Notes: generated from the sequence alone by a model not told the origin. Shown: positions 46,407-59,738, counted from the stretch's first letter. The stretch is DNA of 64,000 bases from Acanthopleura granulata (GCA_016165875.1 JABBOT010000009.1:17478790-17542789); one strand, 5' to 3'. Numbers and translations: made by a program.

Positions 46407-46889
46407 TTTATGTATTTGCTAGTCAAAAATTACAGTTATTGCTACAGTCCGTCAACTCGCCTGAATGGGGATCCGTCCTACTATCTAAATACTGTTGACT
46501 GATTTAGTTAAAAGTGTCAAGTTCTAAAACATGAAGCTTGAATTTGGAGTGCAATACCCTAGTTCTTTTGTTAAACTATATATATATACATATATATTAT
46601 GAGCCAGAATACAACTTTGTAGGTCCATACACATTAGGCAGGTGTTCTCCATTGATCCATAATAAAATACGCTTACAAACATAGTTATATATGACATGAT
46701 AGCCTGACTGATTCTGAAATAGAGTCATCAGATCGAGGATAAAGAGATTACTTCATATGAATGCTTAAAGGCATCTTTCTAGCTCAGTGTCACAAAGAAG
46801 AATAAACGTCTATATATGAATAATAGATTCATTTGAACAAACCGTCAACAGAAAAAAAAATATTGCTTGTTCTCTGCTGTGTGTGCATG

Positions 46890-46921
<32 letters not shown>

Positions 46922-46924
46922 TCT
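46890..46924 (+). repeat. (ATTT)n microsatellite, unit 1
   Basis: A run of ATTT repeats forming the 3' tail of the adjacent reversed SINE. It is three repeat units shorter than its counterpart at 52986-53032. Confidence 0.9.
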
Positions 46925-47100
46925 ATATATTTTATTGGAGTTTTACGCCGCATTGAAGAATATTTCACCTATACGACGGCGGTCAGCATTATGGCAGAGC
47001 CCCATGGACACTCAAGGCCATTCGCAGGTTTGTAGCAGACATTTCCACGCACGACCGGAGCAGAGCCAGCGTTATCTGGATTTAACTCACAGTACATTTG
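46925..47100 (-). mobile_element. SINE family A, truncated, unit 1
   Basis: TTTTATTGGAGTTTTACGCC, GCATTGAAGAATATTTCACC, TATACGACGGCGGTCAGCAT, then a deletion of the GGTGGGAGGAAACC part, GGCCATTCGCAGGTTTGTAG and a worn end near TGGATTTAACTCACAG. The tRNA-like head is absent, so the copy is 5'-truncated. Its exact counterpart is in unit 2. Confidence 0.85.
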
Positions 47101-47359
47101 AGAAGTATATGTAAATTGTGAGCGACAAGAAAGACAGGAAGATGTCCCTCTTCTATTATAAACTTGGCGGTCAACCGGAAATGCCTTATTCTAATGTGTT
47201 ATATATAGCATATATAATGTTTCGAACTCAAGATATTCATTGCCATCGCTGGGCGGAACCAATCAATCATCATTCAAACGGTCAGTCCATCCATCAATCA
47301 ATCAGTCAGTCAGTCACCACACAAGCACATCGACTCGTTCATCACCATGTGGTATACAA

Positions 47360-48050
47360 CTTACAACATATATCCACCAACAAAGTTACCTTAGTCCAAA
47401 CCTTTGTGCAACTTAATCCGCCGACAGGGCGGGATTCACTTAATGAACACTTTGTTCCACTTAATCCACCACCAAAACTAACTTAAAATAGCTTTGTATA
47501 ACCAAATCGGTGAAAAGCCTTGTACAACCTAATCCTCCTTTAAGCTATTCCTCCAGCTTGACTGACTTAATCAACACGTTTCACGAGGTAATCCGCTAGA
47601 TGGGCTGACTTAATCAACAGGTTGCCCAAACTAATCCGCTAGCTGGCATGACTTAATCCACATCTAATCGACTTCTATCTAATCCGCTGTCTACACTAAC
47701 CGCGTTTTCTTACCTAATCCAATAGGTGGACTAAATTAATCAACACGTTCTTCAAAGTAATCCGCTAACTGGACTGACTTAATCAGCACACTATCTTACA
47801 TAATCCGCTAGATGGACTTCCTTAATCGACACGTTTATCAATCTAATCCGCCAGCGGTGTTGACTGAATGCAAACTATGTTCAACCTAACCCACTAGGTG
47901 GGCTAAGTCAATCCACACGTTGTACAGCCAAATCCATTAGCTGGACTGAGTCAATGAAGACCTTGTAGAGCCAAATCTGCTAACTGGGCTGTTTCAATCA
48001 GAGCGTTGTACAGCCAGATCCGTTAGCCGGGATAATTTAATACACTGTGA
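47360..48050. repeat. 43-bp satellite array, unit 1
   Basis: About 15 copies of a 43-bp motif of the form TAATCCGCTAGCTGGACTGA + CTTAATCAACACGTTGTACA + ACC. Clear 43-bp steps are visible from TAATCCGCTAACTGGACTGA through AGATCCGTTAGCCGGGATAA. Copies are 70-85% alike by eye and more worn at the left edge. The ORF 47118-47486 owes part of its length to this array. Confidence 0.92.
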
Positions 48051-49339
48051 AGCGTAGAATAAAAAATGAGAAGCTGTGGTATCTATGCAGACTCTTTTGT
48101 CCACTGTGGGTTCGCTGACCGAGAGCCGTTTAAAGGGTTCTTTTGCAAGTTTTTAATGAATATATATCTAAGTGATTTTGATTCAGGAGATGTATAGTGT
48201 ACTTGCAAGGTACGATGACACCCCCCAATCCCACCCGCAAGGCTAAAATTAAAGAAAAAACAAAAACAAAAAGAATTCATTTATATGAGTACACGCCACA
48301 GCCTCTGGACTGTAATACATCAAATGCTTGCATGATGGATCGATCGTATAAGCTACAGTTCCTTTCAATACGTAATTCGTTATTTAACCTTCTTCGAAAA
48401 CATGCATTATTAAGTTCCGTTATGAAATCTCTGTATATAAACGTTTCGTTGTATTTTAAGAGAAATGCACTGAACAAAAACAAATGGAACAGATCAGCAG
48501 AAAAAACTAAACTCCTATATTTACATATTGACTTACCATCGGTTGTATCACATACACACAATTTATCTCTACTTGTACATCATGCTGGTATTTTATTACT
48601 GGTATTTGGGATGTATGGCTGTGCTTTACAGCACCTATAGCTTTGCATCGAGGCAATTGGCTGTAAATTTATGGTCATATGCTGTGGTAGCTATTTATTC
48701 ACAACAAAATGCCCTGTAGCCCAAACTGCTAGCAATCGTCTTACAGTAAAAATCTACAACGTGTTTTTACAGTGTACCCATCATCGGCGTCAGTATAATC
48801 CGGTTTACAGCTTGCACACAGCCGTTAATCCCACCGATTTATTTCGTGGAAATATCTGTTTTAATTATAGTCAAATAAATCCAGGATTATGAAAGTAGTG
48901 GAGGTTTGTGTAATAGGAGAAAATCTGGTAAGTGTAGACGGACACATAAAAAAACTTACAGTGACGATCTGCTCGACATGAATCGAAGCAAACTATATAC
49001 TAATTCAGCTGTGTTTGAAGGCAATACACTCAAGATCTTTTTACTTGTACGATAACGATGCGATTTATAGGTTAAGAAGCACTGGCGTACCCAGGGATAA
49101 ACCACCGACATTTGACAAATTACCGACGAACTTTTCTACTTGTGACACATAGAGTCACTCGCCATCCTGATAGAGAAGAAGGGCTGTTCAACTGCACACA
49201 GACAAACACACGAGCGTTGTCGAGCGTTGTCGACCGTTGTGTGTCAGCAGGGCTTTACAAACATTGCAAATTTATATGATCAAGCGGATTTCCAAATTAA
49301 AATGAAACAATACAGAAGACTACGGCACAGAGATTAAAC

Positions 49340-49602
49340 CCAAAGCGGCGACTATACAGTGTGACAGTTGGCAAATCGTAACACGTTAGCGATGAAATCT
49401 GGCCTCTTCTCATTTTCCCAAACAAGGGTTTTGCCCTAACTGTTCATGTCAGTGTTTAAGACGTAACAACTTACACCCCCCCCCCTTTGCGCCATGGCAG
49501 AATTAGGTAAAAAAAAACAACAACTTTACAGTGATGTTAAATGCATTTTACTATACGTCGCTGGACTAGAATTACTCAGACCGCTGTGTTGTCATCACAT
49601 TT
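49340..49602 (+). repeat. Dispersed repeat R1, copy in unit 1
   Basis: Contains GTGTGACAGTTGGCAAATCG, CTAACTGTTCATGTCAGTGT, TTAAGACGTAACAACTTACA, CAGTGATGTTAAATGCATTT and GTTGTCATCACATTTAACAT, matching 1430-1885 in order. It is shorter because the block between CCTCTT and the CTAACTG motif is reduced. Confidence 0.7.
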
Positions 49603-50664
49603 AACATGCACAATAACATGGAAACAATGCACATTTATTTCATAGTGCCTACAGTTAGCTATAGCGTCAACAGGACAATATAGTAACTGTAACGGCTGAC
49701 ATATGTAAACCCTTCATCGCTAAGGGATTTAGTGACGTCACAACAATATGAGACAATATGCATAACCAGTCTTTTCCTTTTCTTCTATTCCTGTTAGATT
49801 TAGTATTTTGCTCTGAGCACTCCAAAAGCAATGCAAGAAATGAAATGCAGGCCAAACATTTTGTAGAAGACTAATTCCCGCAAAGTTGAACATACGGAGA
49901 AATGCTTATCTTAGTGGTACATTGCAGTTTACATCGTGATAACCAACAAAGTGGGCTGAGTAAAGGCGTTTTTTTTTTCATTATCCTGCAATATACACCT
50001 CGGCCGTTTGAAAACAGATCCGGGATATAATCATGGAAATCCTCTTTGGGCTCAACATTTGAGCATTAATAAGGCACGGTGCATTGTTTCAAGCAATGAG
50101 ACTCCATATAATGAACCAGTCATTATGCTCTACCACAGACCAGATAGACTAACTAAGCTGTATTGATTCGTCTATAATGGCAGCGTGAAACGGCGGACCA
50201 ATCAGATTATCTGTTACAAGACCCGGTAAATGAAGTAGCGCGTCTTCTATTCCAACTTTACACGGTAATCTGGTTTAGGTGTTCGGGTTAGTAGGGCCTA
50301 CTTATATGTAGCGGTTTGATTCAGTCAAGACGCTAATTATTCCCCTTTACGGATCTAATCTGTTAGCCTTCGGAGATTTTTTGCTTGAGTACCTAAGATA
50401 TTGCCTCTCAGATTTACACATGTATACTGTTCACGTTTGCTAGTTTTCTTTTTACACCGAAAGGTTGCCGACAGTTAAAATGACTCTCGAGTAATCTATA
50501 ACTGAAACTGAGATGTTCATCAGATTGCGTCTTACAAGAAAACTGAGAAAGGTGGACCAGCCGGATTTGCGATTCGTCGCAATTTTTTTTTCAAGAAACA
50601 CAACACAACACAATTTTAGGCAAACGTTTTTTCTGATTTTTTATCAGATTCGCGCGGATAGTAT

Positions 50665-50735
50665 ATATGTATTTTATTCGATTGGTGTTTTACGCCGAAC
50701 TCAAGAGTATTTCACTTTCACGTCGGCGGGTTAGT
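50665..50735 (-). repeat. SINE family A 3' fragment, unit 1
   Basis: TATTTTATTCGATTGGTGTT, TTACGCCGAACTCAAGAGTA and TTTCACTTTCACGTCGGCGG give the 3' end only. A worn second piece may lie at 50920-51000 (CACAAGAATATTTTACTGTG, GATGGTGGCCAGGTTCATGG). Confidence 0.78.
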
Positions 50736-52985
50736 ATTTGTGTAATTGTGACTACGTCAAGCAGATGTAGATTACGATATGTAATATAAAGGTTAAGAAG
50801 GCGGTATAAAAGATTAAAATACATGAAGAAAACTCGGAAGTGCATGCCAAGCGATTTCTAGGTTTCTACGTTCCGAAAAGATTTTGCTACGTTGTTTTTA
50901 ATTTTGTGTTTGACCTGTTGCTTGACTCCATCCACAAGAATATTTTACTGTGAAGAACATTATACGATGGTGGCCAGGTTCATGGCTGGATGAAACCGGA
51001 GCGTCAGACGTAATTCATCGGCCTTTAGCAAGTTGCTAAAGACCATTCCTACATGTGACTTACACACACAGCACACCGTATGTACGGGAGACAAGTGGTC
51101 TTTCAACGACCATTAGATCGCACAAACAGCACCACGAGCGTCGTCGTTGGTTTATCGTAATCAACTCTCCCAAATTGGAGAATCTACCAAGTCCCTTTCA
51201 CAGGTCTGAACCCTCCCATCGTCTGTACAAGCGATTGAAAGACAAGGCCCCTCTGTATCATTATGTTCCTTAAGGGCCTGACTGGTGGTTTTCACCGTCT
51301 TAGTTCTGTCAGACTGCCGACATAAGAATAGAATGACGTAAAAGTAACAGAAAGGTAGTATAAAATCAAGTAAGGCTCATGAGCTGGACGGCTAAACACT
51401 ATGAGTGAAATACAAACCTTCCCTTCAACTGTAAAATGTACTGAATTGTTTGATTTCTGTGATGGGATTTAAGCTCCAAATAGCGGAGGATAAGGATTTC
51501 TGACTTCAAAATAAAGTTTTCATTCACACTAAACACCGTTTTTTTATGTTTGAATATCTCTTCCTCGTCAGAAGTAAAACCTTGCTAAAATAACGTTCTG
51601 AGAAAGTTTGAAAATAGGTGAATTATGGAGGAAAAAAGACATTGTTTGATGTATGATGCTAATACGAGTCGTTCATTATCTTCCAATCTGTGGATTGTAC
51701 AGGTGTAATGATTGATTTCCAGGAAATACATCCGGTTACAGAACGAGGAATGACTGATTAGGGTCACATTTGTTATGGGTTAGATCTACTTACATCGCAC
51801 ATCGCGGTTTTCAGACAGGTCATAATTAATACAAAAAAAAAATCATACAATATTCCTTTGGAAATTGTTGTCGGCGAAACACGCCTGCCTAAGGATGTCA
51901 TCTCATCCAATGAGCACACATTAAGTGGTCTTCAGTAGGTACATTTGGAGGACATTCGATAGCGAGGCAGAGGATATGGTCTGTGCTATAGGCAGTGACC
52001 CAAGTATAATCTTTATTCGGCTCGCCCATTAGACAAACATCTGAATATATCGATTTAGGCACACAGTGTAACCTATAACTGTACAGGTGGCATTTGATTC
52101 CGTTTTCTTCCTTTATTGTGGTGTGCCTTACCTCGTAATTATGCAAATCACCATTGTTTTATATACGTACTAACTAAAACTTGTCAATATGTATCAGCAT
52201 GTTTGTAAATTTTGTTTTCTTTTCCGTTAAAGGTTTTTAATATCGCTGTGGCATTTATTCGATGGTTTTTATACAAATGCCACCCTGCATATAGCCAGTG
52301 TCACTCTGCAGACTGCCAAAGCCATGCTGCATATACCCAGTGCCATCCTCAACACATAGCCATATCACGGGACGATTCTATACATTCTAAATGTCATGTT
52401 CATATCCAGGGATTTGTACCCATTTGTGCACACGTGAATCTATCAACGTAATTGGGATAAGATGAATGGAGGAAAAAACTTAAGGTACCTCTTCATTACT
52501 TTTATGTATTTGCTAGTCAAAAATTACAGTTATTGCTATAGTCCGTCAACTCGCCTGAATGGGGATCCGTCCTACTATCTAAATACTGTTGACTGATTTA
52601 GTTAAAAGTGTCAAGTTCTAAAACATGAAGCTTGAATTTGGAGTGCAATACCCTAGTTCTTTTGTTAAAATATATATATATATACATATATATTATGAGC
52701 CAGAATACAACTTTGTAGGTCCATACACATTAGGTAGGTGTTCTCCATTGATCCATAATAAAATACGCTTACAAACATAGTTATATATGACATGATAGCC
52801 TGACTGATTCTGAAATAGAGACATCAGATCGAGGATAAAGAGATTACTTCATATGAATGCTTAAAGGCATCTTTCTAGCTCAGTGTCACAAAGAAGAATA
52901 AACGTCTATATATGAATAATAGATTCATTTGAACAAACCGTCAACAGAAAAAAAAATATTGCTTGTTCTCTGCTGTGTGTGCATG

Positions 52986-53029
<44 letters not shown>

Positions 53030-53032
53030 TCT
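52986..53032 (+). repeat. (ATTT)n microsatellite, unit 2
   Basis: Three ATTT repeats longer than the matching run at 46890-46924, showing microsatellite change since the duplication. Confidence 0.9.
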
Positions 53033-53208
53033 ATATATTTTATTGGAGTTTTACGCCGCATTGAAGAATATTTCACCTATACGACGGCGGTCAGCATTAT
53101 GGCAGAGCCCCATGGACACTCAAGGCCATTCGCAGGTTTGTAGCAGACATTTCCACGCACGACCGGAGCAGAGCCAGCATTATCTGGATTTAACTCACAG
53201 TACATTTG
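53033..53208 (-). mobile_element. SINE family A, truncated, unit 2
   Basis: The counterpart of 46925-47100 with the same truncation and internal deletion, so it was inserted and worn before the segmental duplication. Confidence 0.85.
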
Positions 53209-53467
53209 AGAAGTATATGTAAATTGTGAGCGACAAGAAAGACAGGAAGATGTCCCTTTTCTATTATAAACTTGGCGGTCAACCGGAAATGCCTTATTCT
53301 AATGTGTTATATATAGCATATATAACGTTTCGAACTCAAGATATTCAATGCGATCGCTGGGCGGAACCAATCAGTCATCATTCAAACGATCAGTCCATCC
53401 ATCAATCAATCAGTCAGTCAGTCACCACACAAGCACATCGACTCGTTCATCACCATGTTGTATACAA

Positions 53468-54158
53468 CTTACAACATATATCCACCAACAAAGTTACCTT
53501 AGTCCAAACCTTTGTGCAACTTAATCCGCCAACAGGGCGGGATTCACTTAATGAACACTTTGTTCCACTTAATCCACCACCAAAACTAACTTAAAATAGC
53601 TTTGTATAACCAAATCGGTGAAAAGCCTTGTACAACCTAATCCTCCTTTAAGCTATTCCTCCAGCTGGACTGACTTAATCAACACGTTTCACGAGGTAAT
53701 CCGCCAGATGGGCTGACTTAATCAACAGGTTGCCCAAACTAATCCGCTAGCTGGCATGACTTAATCGACATCTAATCGACTTCTATCTAATCCGCTGTCT
53801 ACACTAACCGCGTTTTCTTACCTAATCCAATAGGTGGACTAAATTAATCAACACGTTCTTCAAAGTAATCCGCTAACTGGACTGACTTAATCAGCACACT
53901 ATCTTACATAATCCGCTAGATGGACTTCCTTAATCGACACGTTTATCAATCTAATCCGCCAGCGGTGTTGACTGAATGCAAACTATGTTCAACCTAACCC
54001 ACTAGGTGGGCTAAGTCAATCCACACGTTGTACAGCCAAATCCATTAGCTGGACTGAGTCAATGAAGACCTTGTAGAGCCAAATCTGCTAACTGGGCTGT
54101 TTCAATCAGAGCGTTGTACAGCCAGATCCGTTAGCCGGGATAATTTAATACACTGTGA
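53468..54158. repeat. 43-bp satellite array, unit 2
   Basis: The counterpart of the array at 47360-48050, with the same number and order of units and only scattered base changes. Array length has therefore not changed since the duplication, unlike the ATTT and T runs. Confidence 0.92.
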
Positions 54159-55449
54159 AGCGTAGAATAAAAAATGAGAAGCTGTGGTATCTATGCAGAC
54201 TCTTTTGTCCACTGTGGGTTCGCTGACCGAGAGCCGTTTAAAGGGTTCTTTTGCAAGTTTTTAATGAATATATATCTAAGTGATTTTGATTCAGGAGATG
54301 TATAGTGTACTTGCAAGGTACGATGACACCCCCCAATCCCACCCGCAAGGATAAAATTAAAGAAAAAACAAAAACAAAAAGAATTCATTTATATGAGTAC
54401 ACGCCACAGTCTCTGGACTGTAATACATCAAATGCTTGCATGATGGATCGATCGTATAAGCTACAGTTCCTTTCAATACGTAATTCGTTATTTAACCTTC
54501 TTCGAAAACATGCATTATTAAGTTCCGTTATGAAATCTCTGTATATAAACGTTTCGTTGTATTTTAAGAGAAATGCACTGAACAAAAACAAATGGAACAG
54601 ATCAGCAGAAAAAACTAAACTCCTATATTTACATATTGACTTACCATCGGTTGTATCACATACACACAATTTATCTCTACTTGTACATCATGCTGGTATT
54701 TTATTACTGGTATTTGGGATGTATGGCTGTGCTTTACAGCACCTATAGCTTTGCATCGAGGCAATTGGCTGTAAATTTATGGTCATATGCTGTGGTAGCT
54801 ATTTATTCACAACAAAATTCCCTGTAGCCCAAACTGCTAGCAATCGTCTTACAGTAAAAATCTACAACGTGTTTTTACAGAATACCCATCATCGGCGTCA
54901 GTATAATCCGGCTTATATTCAGCTTGCACACAGCCGTTAATTCCACCGATTTATTTCGTGGAAATATCTGTTTTAATTATAGTCAAATAAATCCAGGATT
55001 ATGAAAGTAGTGGAGGTTTGTGTAATAGGAGAAAATATGGTAAGTGTAGACGGACACATAAAAAAACTTACAGTGACGATCTGCTCGACATGAATCGAAG
55101 CAAACTATATACTAATTCAGCTGTGTTTGAAGGCAATACACTCAAGATCTTTTTACTTGTACGATAACGATGCGATTTATAGGTTAAGAAGCACTGGCGT
55201 ACCCAGGGATAAACCACCGACATTTGACAAATTACCGACGAACTTTTCTACTTGTGACACATAGAGTCACTCGCCATCCTGATAGAGAAGAAGGGCTGTT
55301 CAACTGCACACAGACAAACACACGAGCGTTGTCGAGCGTTGTCGACCGTTGTGTGTCAGCAGGGCTTTACAAACATTGCAAATTTATATGATCAAGCGGA
55401 TTTCCAAATTAAAATGAAACAATACAGAAGACTACGACACAGAGATTAA

Positions 55450-55712
55450 ACCCAAAGCGGCGACTATACAGTGTGACAGTTGGCAAATCGTCACACGTTA
55501 ACGATGAAATCTGGCCTCTTCTCATTTTCCCAAACAAGGGTTTTGCCCTAACTGTTCATGTCAGTGTTTAAGACGTAACAACTTACACCCCTCCCCCCTT
55601 TGCGCCATGGCAGAATTAGGTAAAAAAAACAACAACTTTACAGTGATGTTAAATGCATTTTACTATACGTCGCTGGACTAGAATTACTCAGACCGCTGTG
55701 TTGTCATCACAT
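55450..55712 (+). repeat. Dispersed repeat R1, copy in unit 2
   Basis: The counterpart of 49340-49602, with a few substitutions and a CCCCTCCCCCC rather than an uninterrupted C-run. Confidence 0.7.
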
Positions 55713-56732
55713 TTAACATGCACAATAACATGGAAACAATGCACATTTATTTCATAGTGCCTACAGTTAGCTATAGCGTCAACAGGACAATATAGTAACA
55801 GTAACGGTTGACATATGTAAACCCTTCATCGCTAAGGGATTTAGTGACGTCACAACAACATGAGACAATATGCATAACCAGTCTTTTCCTTTTCTTCTAT
55901 TCCTGTTAGATTTAGTATTTTGCTCTGAGCACTCCAAAAGCAATGCAAGAAATGAAATGCAGGCCAAACATTTTGTAGAAGACTAATTCCCGCAAAGTTG
56001 AACATACGGAGAAATGCTTATCTTAGTGGTACATTGCAGTTTACATCGTGATAACCAACAAAGTGGGCTGAGTAAAGGCGTTTTCATTATCCTGCAATAT
56101 ACACCTCTTTGGGCTCAACATTTGAGCATTAATAAGGCACGGTGCATTATTTCAACCAATGAGACTCCATATAATGAACCAGTCATTATGCTCTACCACA
56201 GACCAGATAGACTAACTAAGCTGTATTGATTCGTCCATAATGGCAGCGTGAAACGGCGGACCAATCAGATTATCTGTTACAAGACCCGGTAAATGAAGTA
56301 GCGCGTCTTCTATCCCAGTAGGACAGGGTAATCTGGTTTAGGTGTTCGGGTTAGTAGAGCCGACTTATATGTAGCGGTTTGATTCAGTCAAGACGCTAAT
56401 TATTCCCCTTTACGGATTTAATCTGTTAGCCTTCGGAGATTTTTTGCTTGAGTACCTAAAATATTGCCTCTCAGATTTACACATGTATACTGTTCACATT
56501 TGCTAGTTTTTTTTTTACACCGAAAGGTTGCCGACAGTTAAAATGACTCTCGAGTAATTTATAACTAAAACTGAGATGTTCATCAGACTGCGTCTTACAA
56601 GCAAACTGAGAAAGGTGGACCAGCCGGATTTGCGTTTAGTCGCAATTTTTTTTTTTCAAGAAACACAACACAACACAATTTTAGGCAAACGTCTTCTCTG
56701 ATTTTTTTATCAGATTCGCGCGGATAGTATAT

Positions 56733-56803
56733 ATGTATTTTACTCGCTTGGCGTTTTACGCCGAACTCAAGAGTATTTCACTTTCACGTCGGCGGGTTAG
56801 TAT
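56733..56803 (-). repeat. SINE family A 3' fragment, unit 2
   Basis: The counterpart of 50665-50735 with TTGGCGTTTTACGCCGAACT. Confidence 0.78.
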
Positions 56804-58566
56804 TTGTGTAATTGTGACTACGTCAAGCAGATGTAGATTACGACATGTAATATAAAGGTTAAGAAGGCGGTATAAAAGATTAAAATACATGAAGAAAACT
56901 CGGAAGTGCATGCCAAGCGATTTCTAGGTTTCTACGTTCCGAAAAGATTTTGCTACGTTGTTTTTAATTTTGTGTTTGACCTGTTGCTTGACTCCATCCA
57001 CAAGAATATTTTACGGTGATGAACATTATACGATGTTGGCCAGGTTCATGGCTGGATGAAACCGGAGCGTCAGACGTAATTCATCGGCCTTTAGCAAGTT
57101 GCTAAAGACCATTCCTACATGTGACTTACACACACAGCACACCGTATGTACGGGAGACCAGTGGTCTTTCAACGACCATTAGATCGCACAAACAGCACCA
57201 CGAGCGTCGTCGTTGGTTTATCGTAATCAACTCTCCCAAATTGGAGAATCTACCAAGTCCCTTTCACAGGTCTGAACCCTCCCGTCGTCTGTACAAGCGA
57301 TTGAAAGACAAGGCCCCTCTGTATCATTATGTTCCTTAAGGGCCTGTCTGGTGGTTTTCGCCGTCTTAGTTCTGTCAGACTGCCGACATAAGAATAGAAT
57401 GACGTAAAAGTAACAGAAAGGTAGTATAAAATCAAGTAAGGCTCATGAGCTGGACGGCTAAACACTATGAGTGAAATACAAACCTTCCCTTCAACTGTAA
57501 AATGTACTGAATTGTTTGATTTCTGTGATGGGATTTAAACTCCAAATAGCGGAGGATAAGGATTTCTGACTTCAAAATAAAGTTTTCATTCACACTAAAC
57601 ACCGTTTTTTTATGTTTGAATATCTCTTCCTCGTCAGAAGTAAAACCTTGCTAAAATAACGTTCTGAGAAAGTTTGAAAATAGGTGAATTATGGAGGAAA
57701 AAAGACATTGTTTGATGTATGATGCTAATACGAGTCGTTCATTATCTTCCAATCTGTGGATTGTACAGGTGTAATGATTGATTTCCAGGAAATACATCCG
57801 GTTACAGAACGAGGAATGACTGATTAGGGTCACATTTGTTATGGGTTAGATCTACTTACATCGCACATCGCGGTTTTCAGACAGGTCATAATTAATACAA
57901 AAAAAAAATCATACAATATTCCTTTGGAAATTGTTGTCGGCGAAACAGGCCTGCCTAAGGATGTCATCTCATCCAATGAGCACACATTAAGTGGTCTTCA
58001 GTAGGTACATTTGGAAGACATTCGATAGCGAGGCAGAGGATATGGTCTGTGCTATAGGCAGTGACCCAAGTATAACCTTTATTCGGCTCGCCCATTAGAC
58101 AAACATCTGAATATATCGATTTAGGCACACAGTGTAACCTATAACTGTACAGGTGGCATTTGATTCCGTTTTCTTCCTTTATTGTGGTGTGCCTTACCTC
58201 GTAATTATGCGAATCACCATTGTTTTATATACGTACTAACTAAAACTTGTCAATATGTATCAGCATGTTTGTAAATTTTGTTTTCTTTTCCGTTAAAGGT
58301 TTTTAATATCGCTGTGGCATTTATTCGATGGTTTTTATACAAATGCCACCCTGCATATAGCCAGTGTCACTCTGCAAACTGCCAAAGCCATGCTGCATAT
58401 ACCCAGTGCCATCCGCAACACATAGCCATATCACGGGACGATTCCATACATTCTAAATGTCATGTTTATATCCAGGGATTTGTACCCATTTGTGCACACG
58501 TGAATCTATCAAAGTAATTGGGATAAGATGAATGGAGGAAAAAACTTAAGGTACCTCTTCATTACT

Positions 58567-59088
58567 GTTACATGCATACATAGTTTAAAAATACCTATGT
58601 ACAGGGAAGTAAACACAAGTGTATGTTCAAGGCTGCAAGAAATAAAACACAACAAATTATGTGAAACACAAACACAGACTTAAAATTTGAAATAAACAAA
58701 TAAGTAACTAAATTAATTACTTAACAACTTAATAAATAGATAAACAAAAAAATAACTAAATTAAGAAATAAATATATTGACTGAGAAACAAATAAATATG
58801 TATGCAGGTATGTATGTATGTATATGTATGCTTGGGTTTTACGATGTACCCAAAAATTTTCCCGTTATATGAGAACGAGAAGCCCTTAGAATGTTTTTCT
58901 TTGCTGTGTCTTATTGTGTCATTAAACGCCCGGTCTGCAGTACTACCCCTTCTACCCAGTCAAATTAAGGGAAAACCGATGCTCGTGACCATGTGAGACA
59001 GTTGTTGCTGCTGTTGATTACGAGAATTGTGTTTGCCATTCCTTAAAGGACTGATTTACATCACCACTATTATAGGAAAGAGCTGTGT
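58567..59088. other. AT-rich non-coding stretch
   Basis: Contains an AAATAA/AACAAATAA-rich tract (58690-58800) followed by GTATGTATGT repeats and a worn SINE-like GGGTTTTACGATGTACCCAA near 58830. No gene recognised. Confidence 0.5.
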
Positions 59089-59089
59089 A

Positions 59090-59151
<62 letters not shown>

Positions 59152-59178
59152 CAACAACAACAACAATAATAATAATAA
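59089..59178. repeat. (AAT)n with internal (AAC)n microsatellite
   Basis: A run of AAT repeats interrupted by about six AAC repeats. The uninterrupted AAT part spans roughly 59089-59148. Confidence 0.97.
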
Positions 59179-59702
59179 AATCTCTTAGTTGCAAACCACA
59201 TAATTTGCCGCAGCCGAGAGTACCTTTGCTTCTATTTCAGTATGGGGGCAGTATCTCTGGAAAAGAAAATTCCTTTTGCCAAAACGAGACACCACTTACT
59301 TGAACTTGTGCTTATACGCTCTGTAACTGTAAGTAGATAAGCTCAAGTGTCCTATGCACCTGGCATGTGTCACAAATTCCTGTAAAATGGAAATCTATTT
59401 CATGTGAGACATACATGTCAGTCTAAGCTATCAGATCACGTGACTCCAGGTTTGTCTGCACATGTATTTCTAGATCACCTGGTTTCTGAATACTAGTTCT
59501 TTAGCTAACGATGTGGCCTGTTGAATCCAGTGATGGCCGACATGCATTTAACGCATTTCGCTACAAATGATAGGTTTACCAGGTGCATGTAGACTTGAGT
59601 AGATCCACAGGTAAATTTAACATTTAACTTTAAATTTTAAACGAAAAGTCATTTTGATTCCAAACTGAAATGAACACAAATGAAAGGCAACGATATATAT
59701 CG

Positions 59703-59738
<36 letters not shown>

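Larger units (their letters stand above)
46407..52500 (+). repeat. 6-kb tandem segmental duplication, unit 1
   Basis: From TTTATGTATTTGCTAGTCAA to the end of AAGGTACCTCTTCATTACT, 6094 bp, this unit is repeated head-to-tail as 52501-58566. Sampled stretches differ at roughly 0.5-1% of bases by eye (2 changes in 444 bases at 48197-48640). Compared with unit 2, this unit has three fewer ATTT units, a 43-bp segment near 49990-50035 that unit 2 lacks, and a longer T-run. All ORFs in the unit (for example 47118-47486 and 48197-48640) fall in repeats or lack domains; their conservation between units reflects recency, not selection. Confidence 0.96.
52501..58566 (+). repeat. 6-kb tandem segmental duplication, unit 2
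   Basis: The direct copy of 46407-52500, 6066 bp. The junction between units reads TTCATTACT|TTTATGTATT; unit 1 is preceded by ACTCTGGT and unit 2 is followed by GTTACATGCA. The three contexts share at most a base or so, so long homologous repeats did not mediate the event. A 43-bp deletion relative to unit 1 lies at about 56105 between two CCTC words. No gene is duplicated. Confidence 0.96.

Noticed and set aside
47360..48050. CRISPR-like short regular repeats
   Set aside because: The 43-bp units are contiguous with no unique spacers, are worn, and lie in an animal genome. This is a satellite.
48197..48640. 147-codon frame conserved in both 6-kb units (also 54305-54748)
   Set aside because: Conservation only reflects recent duplication. 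The product has no domain, and an antisense frame is equally conserved. One unit change is K to D and another P to S, with no sign of purifying selection.
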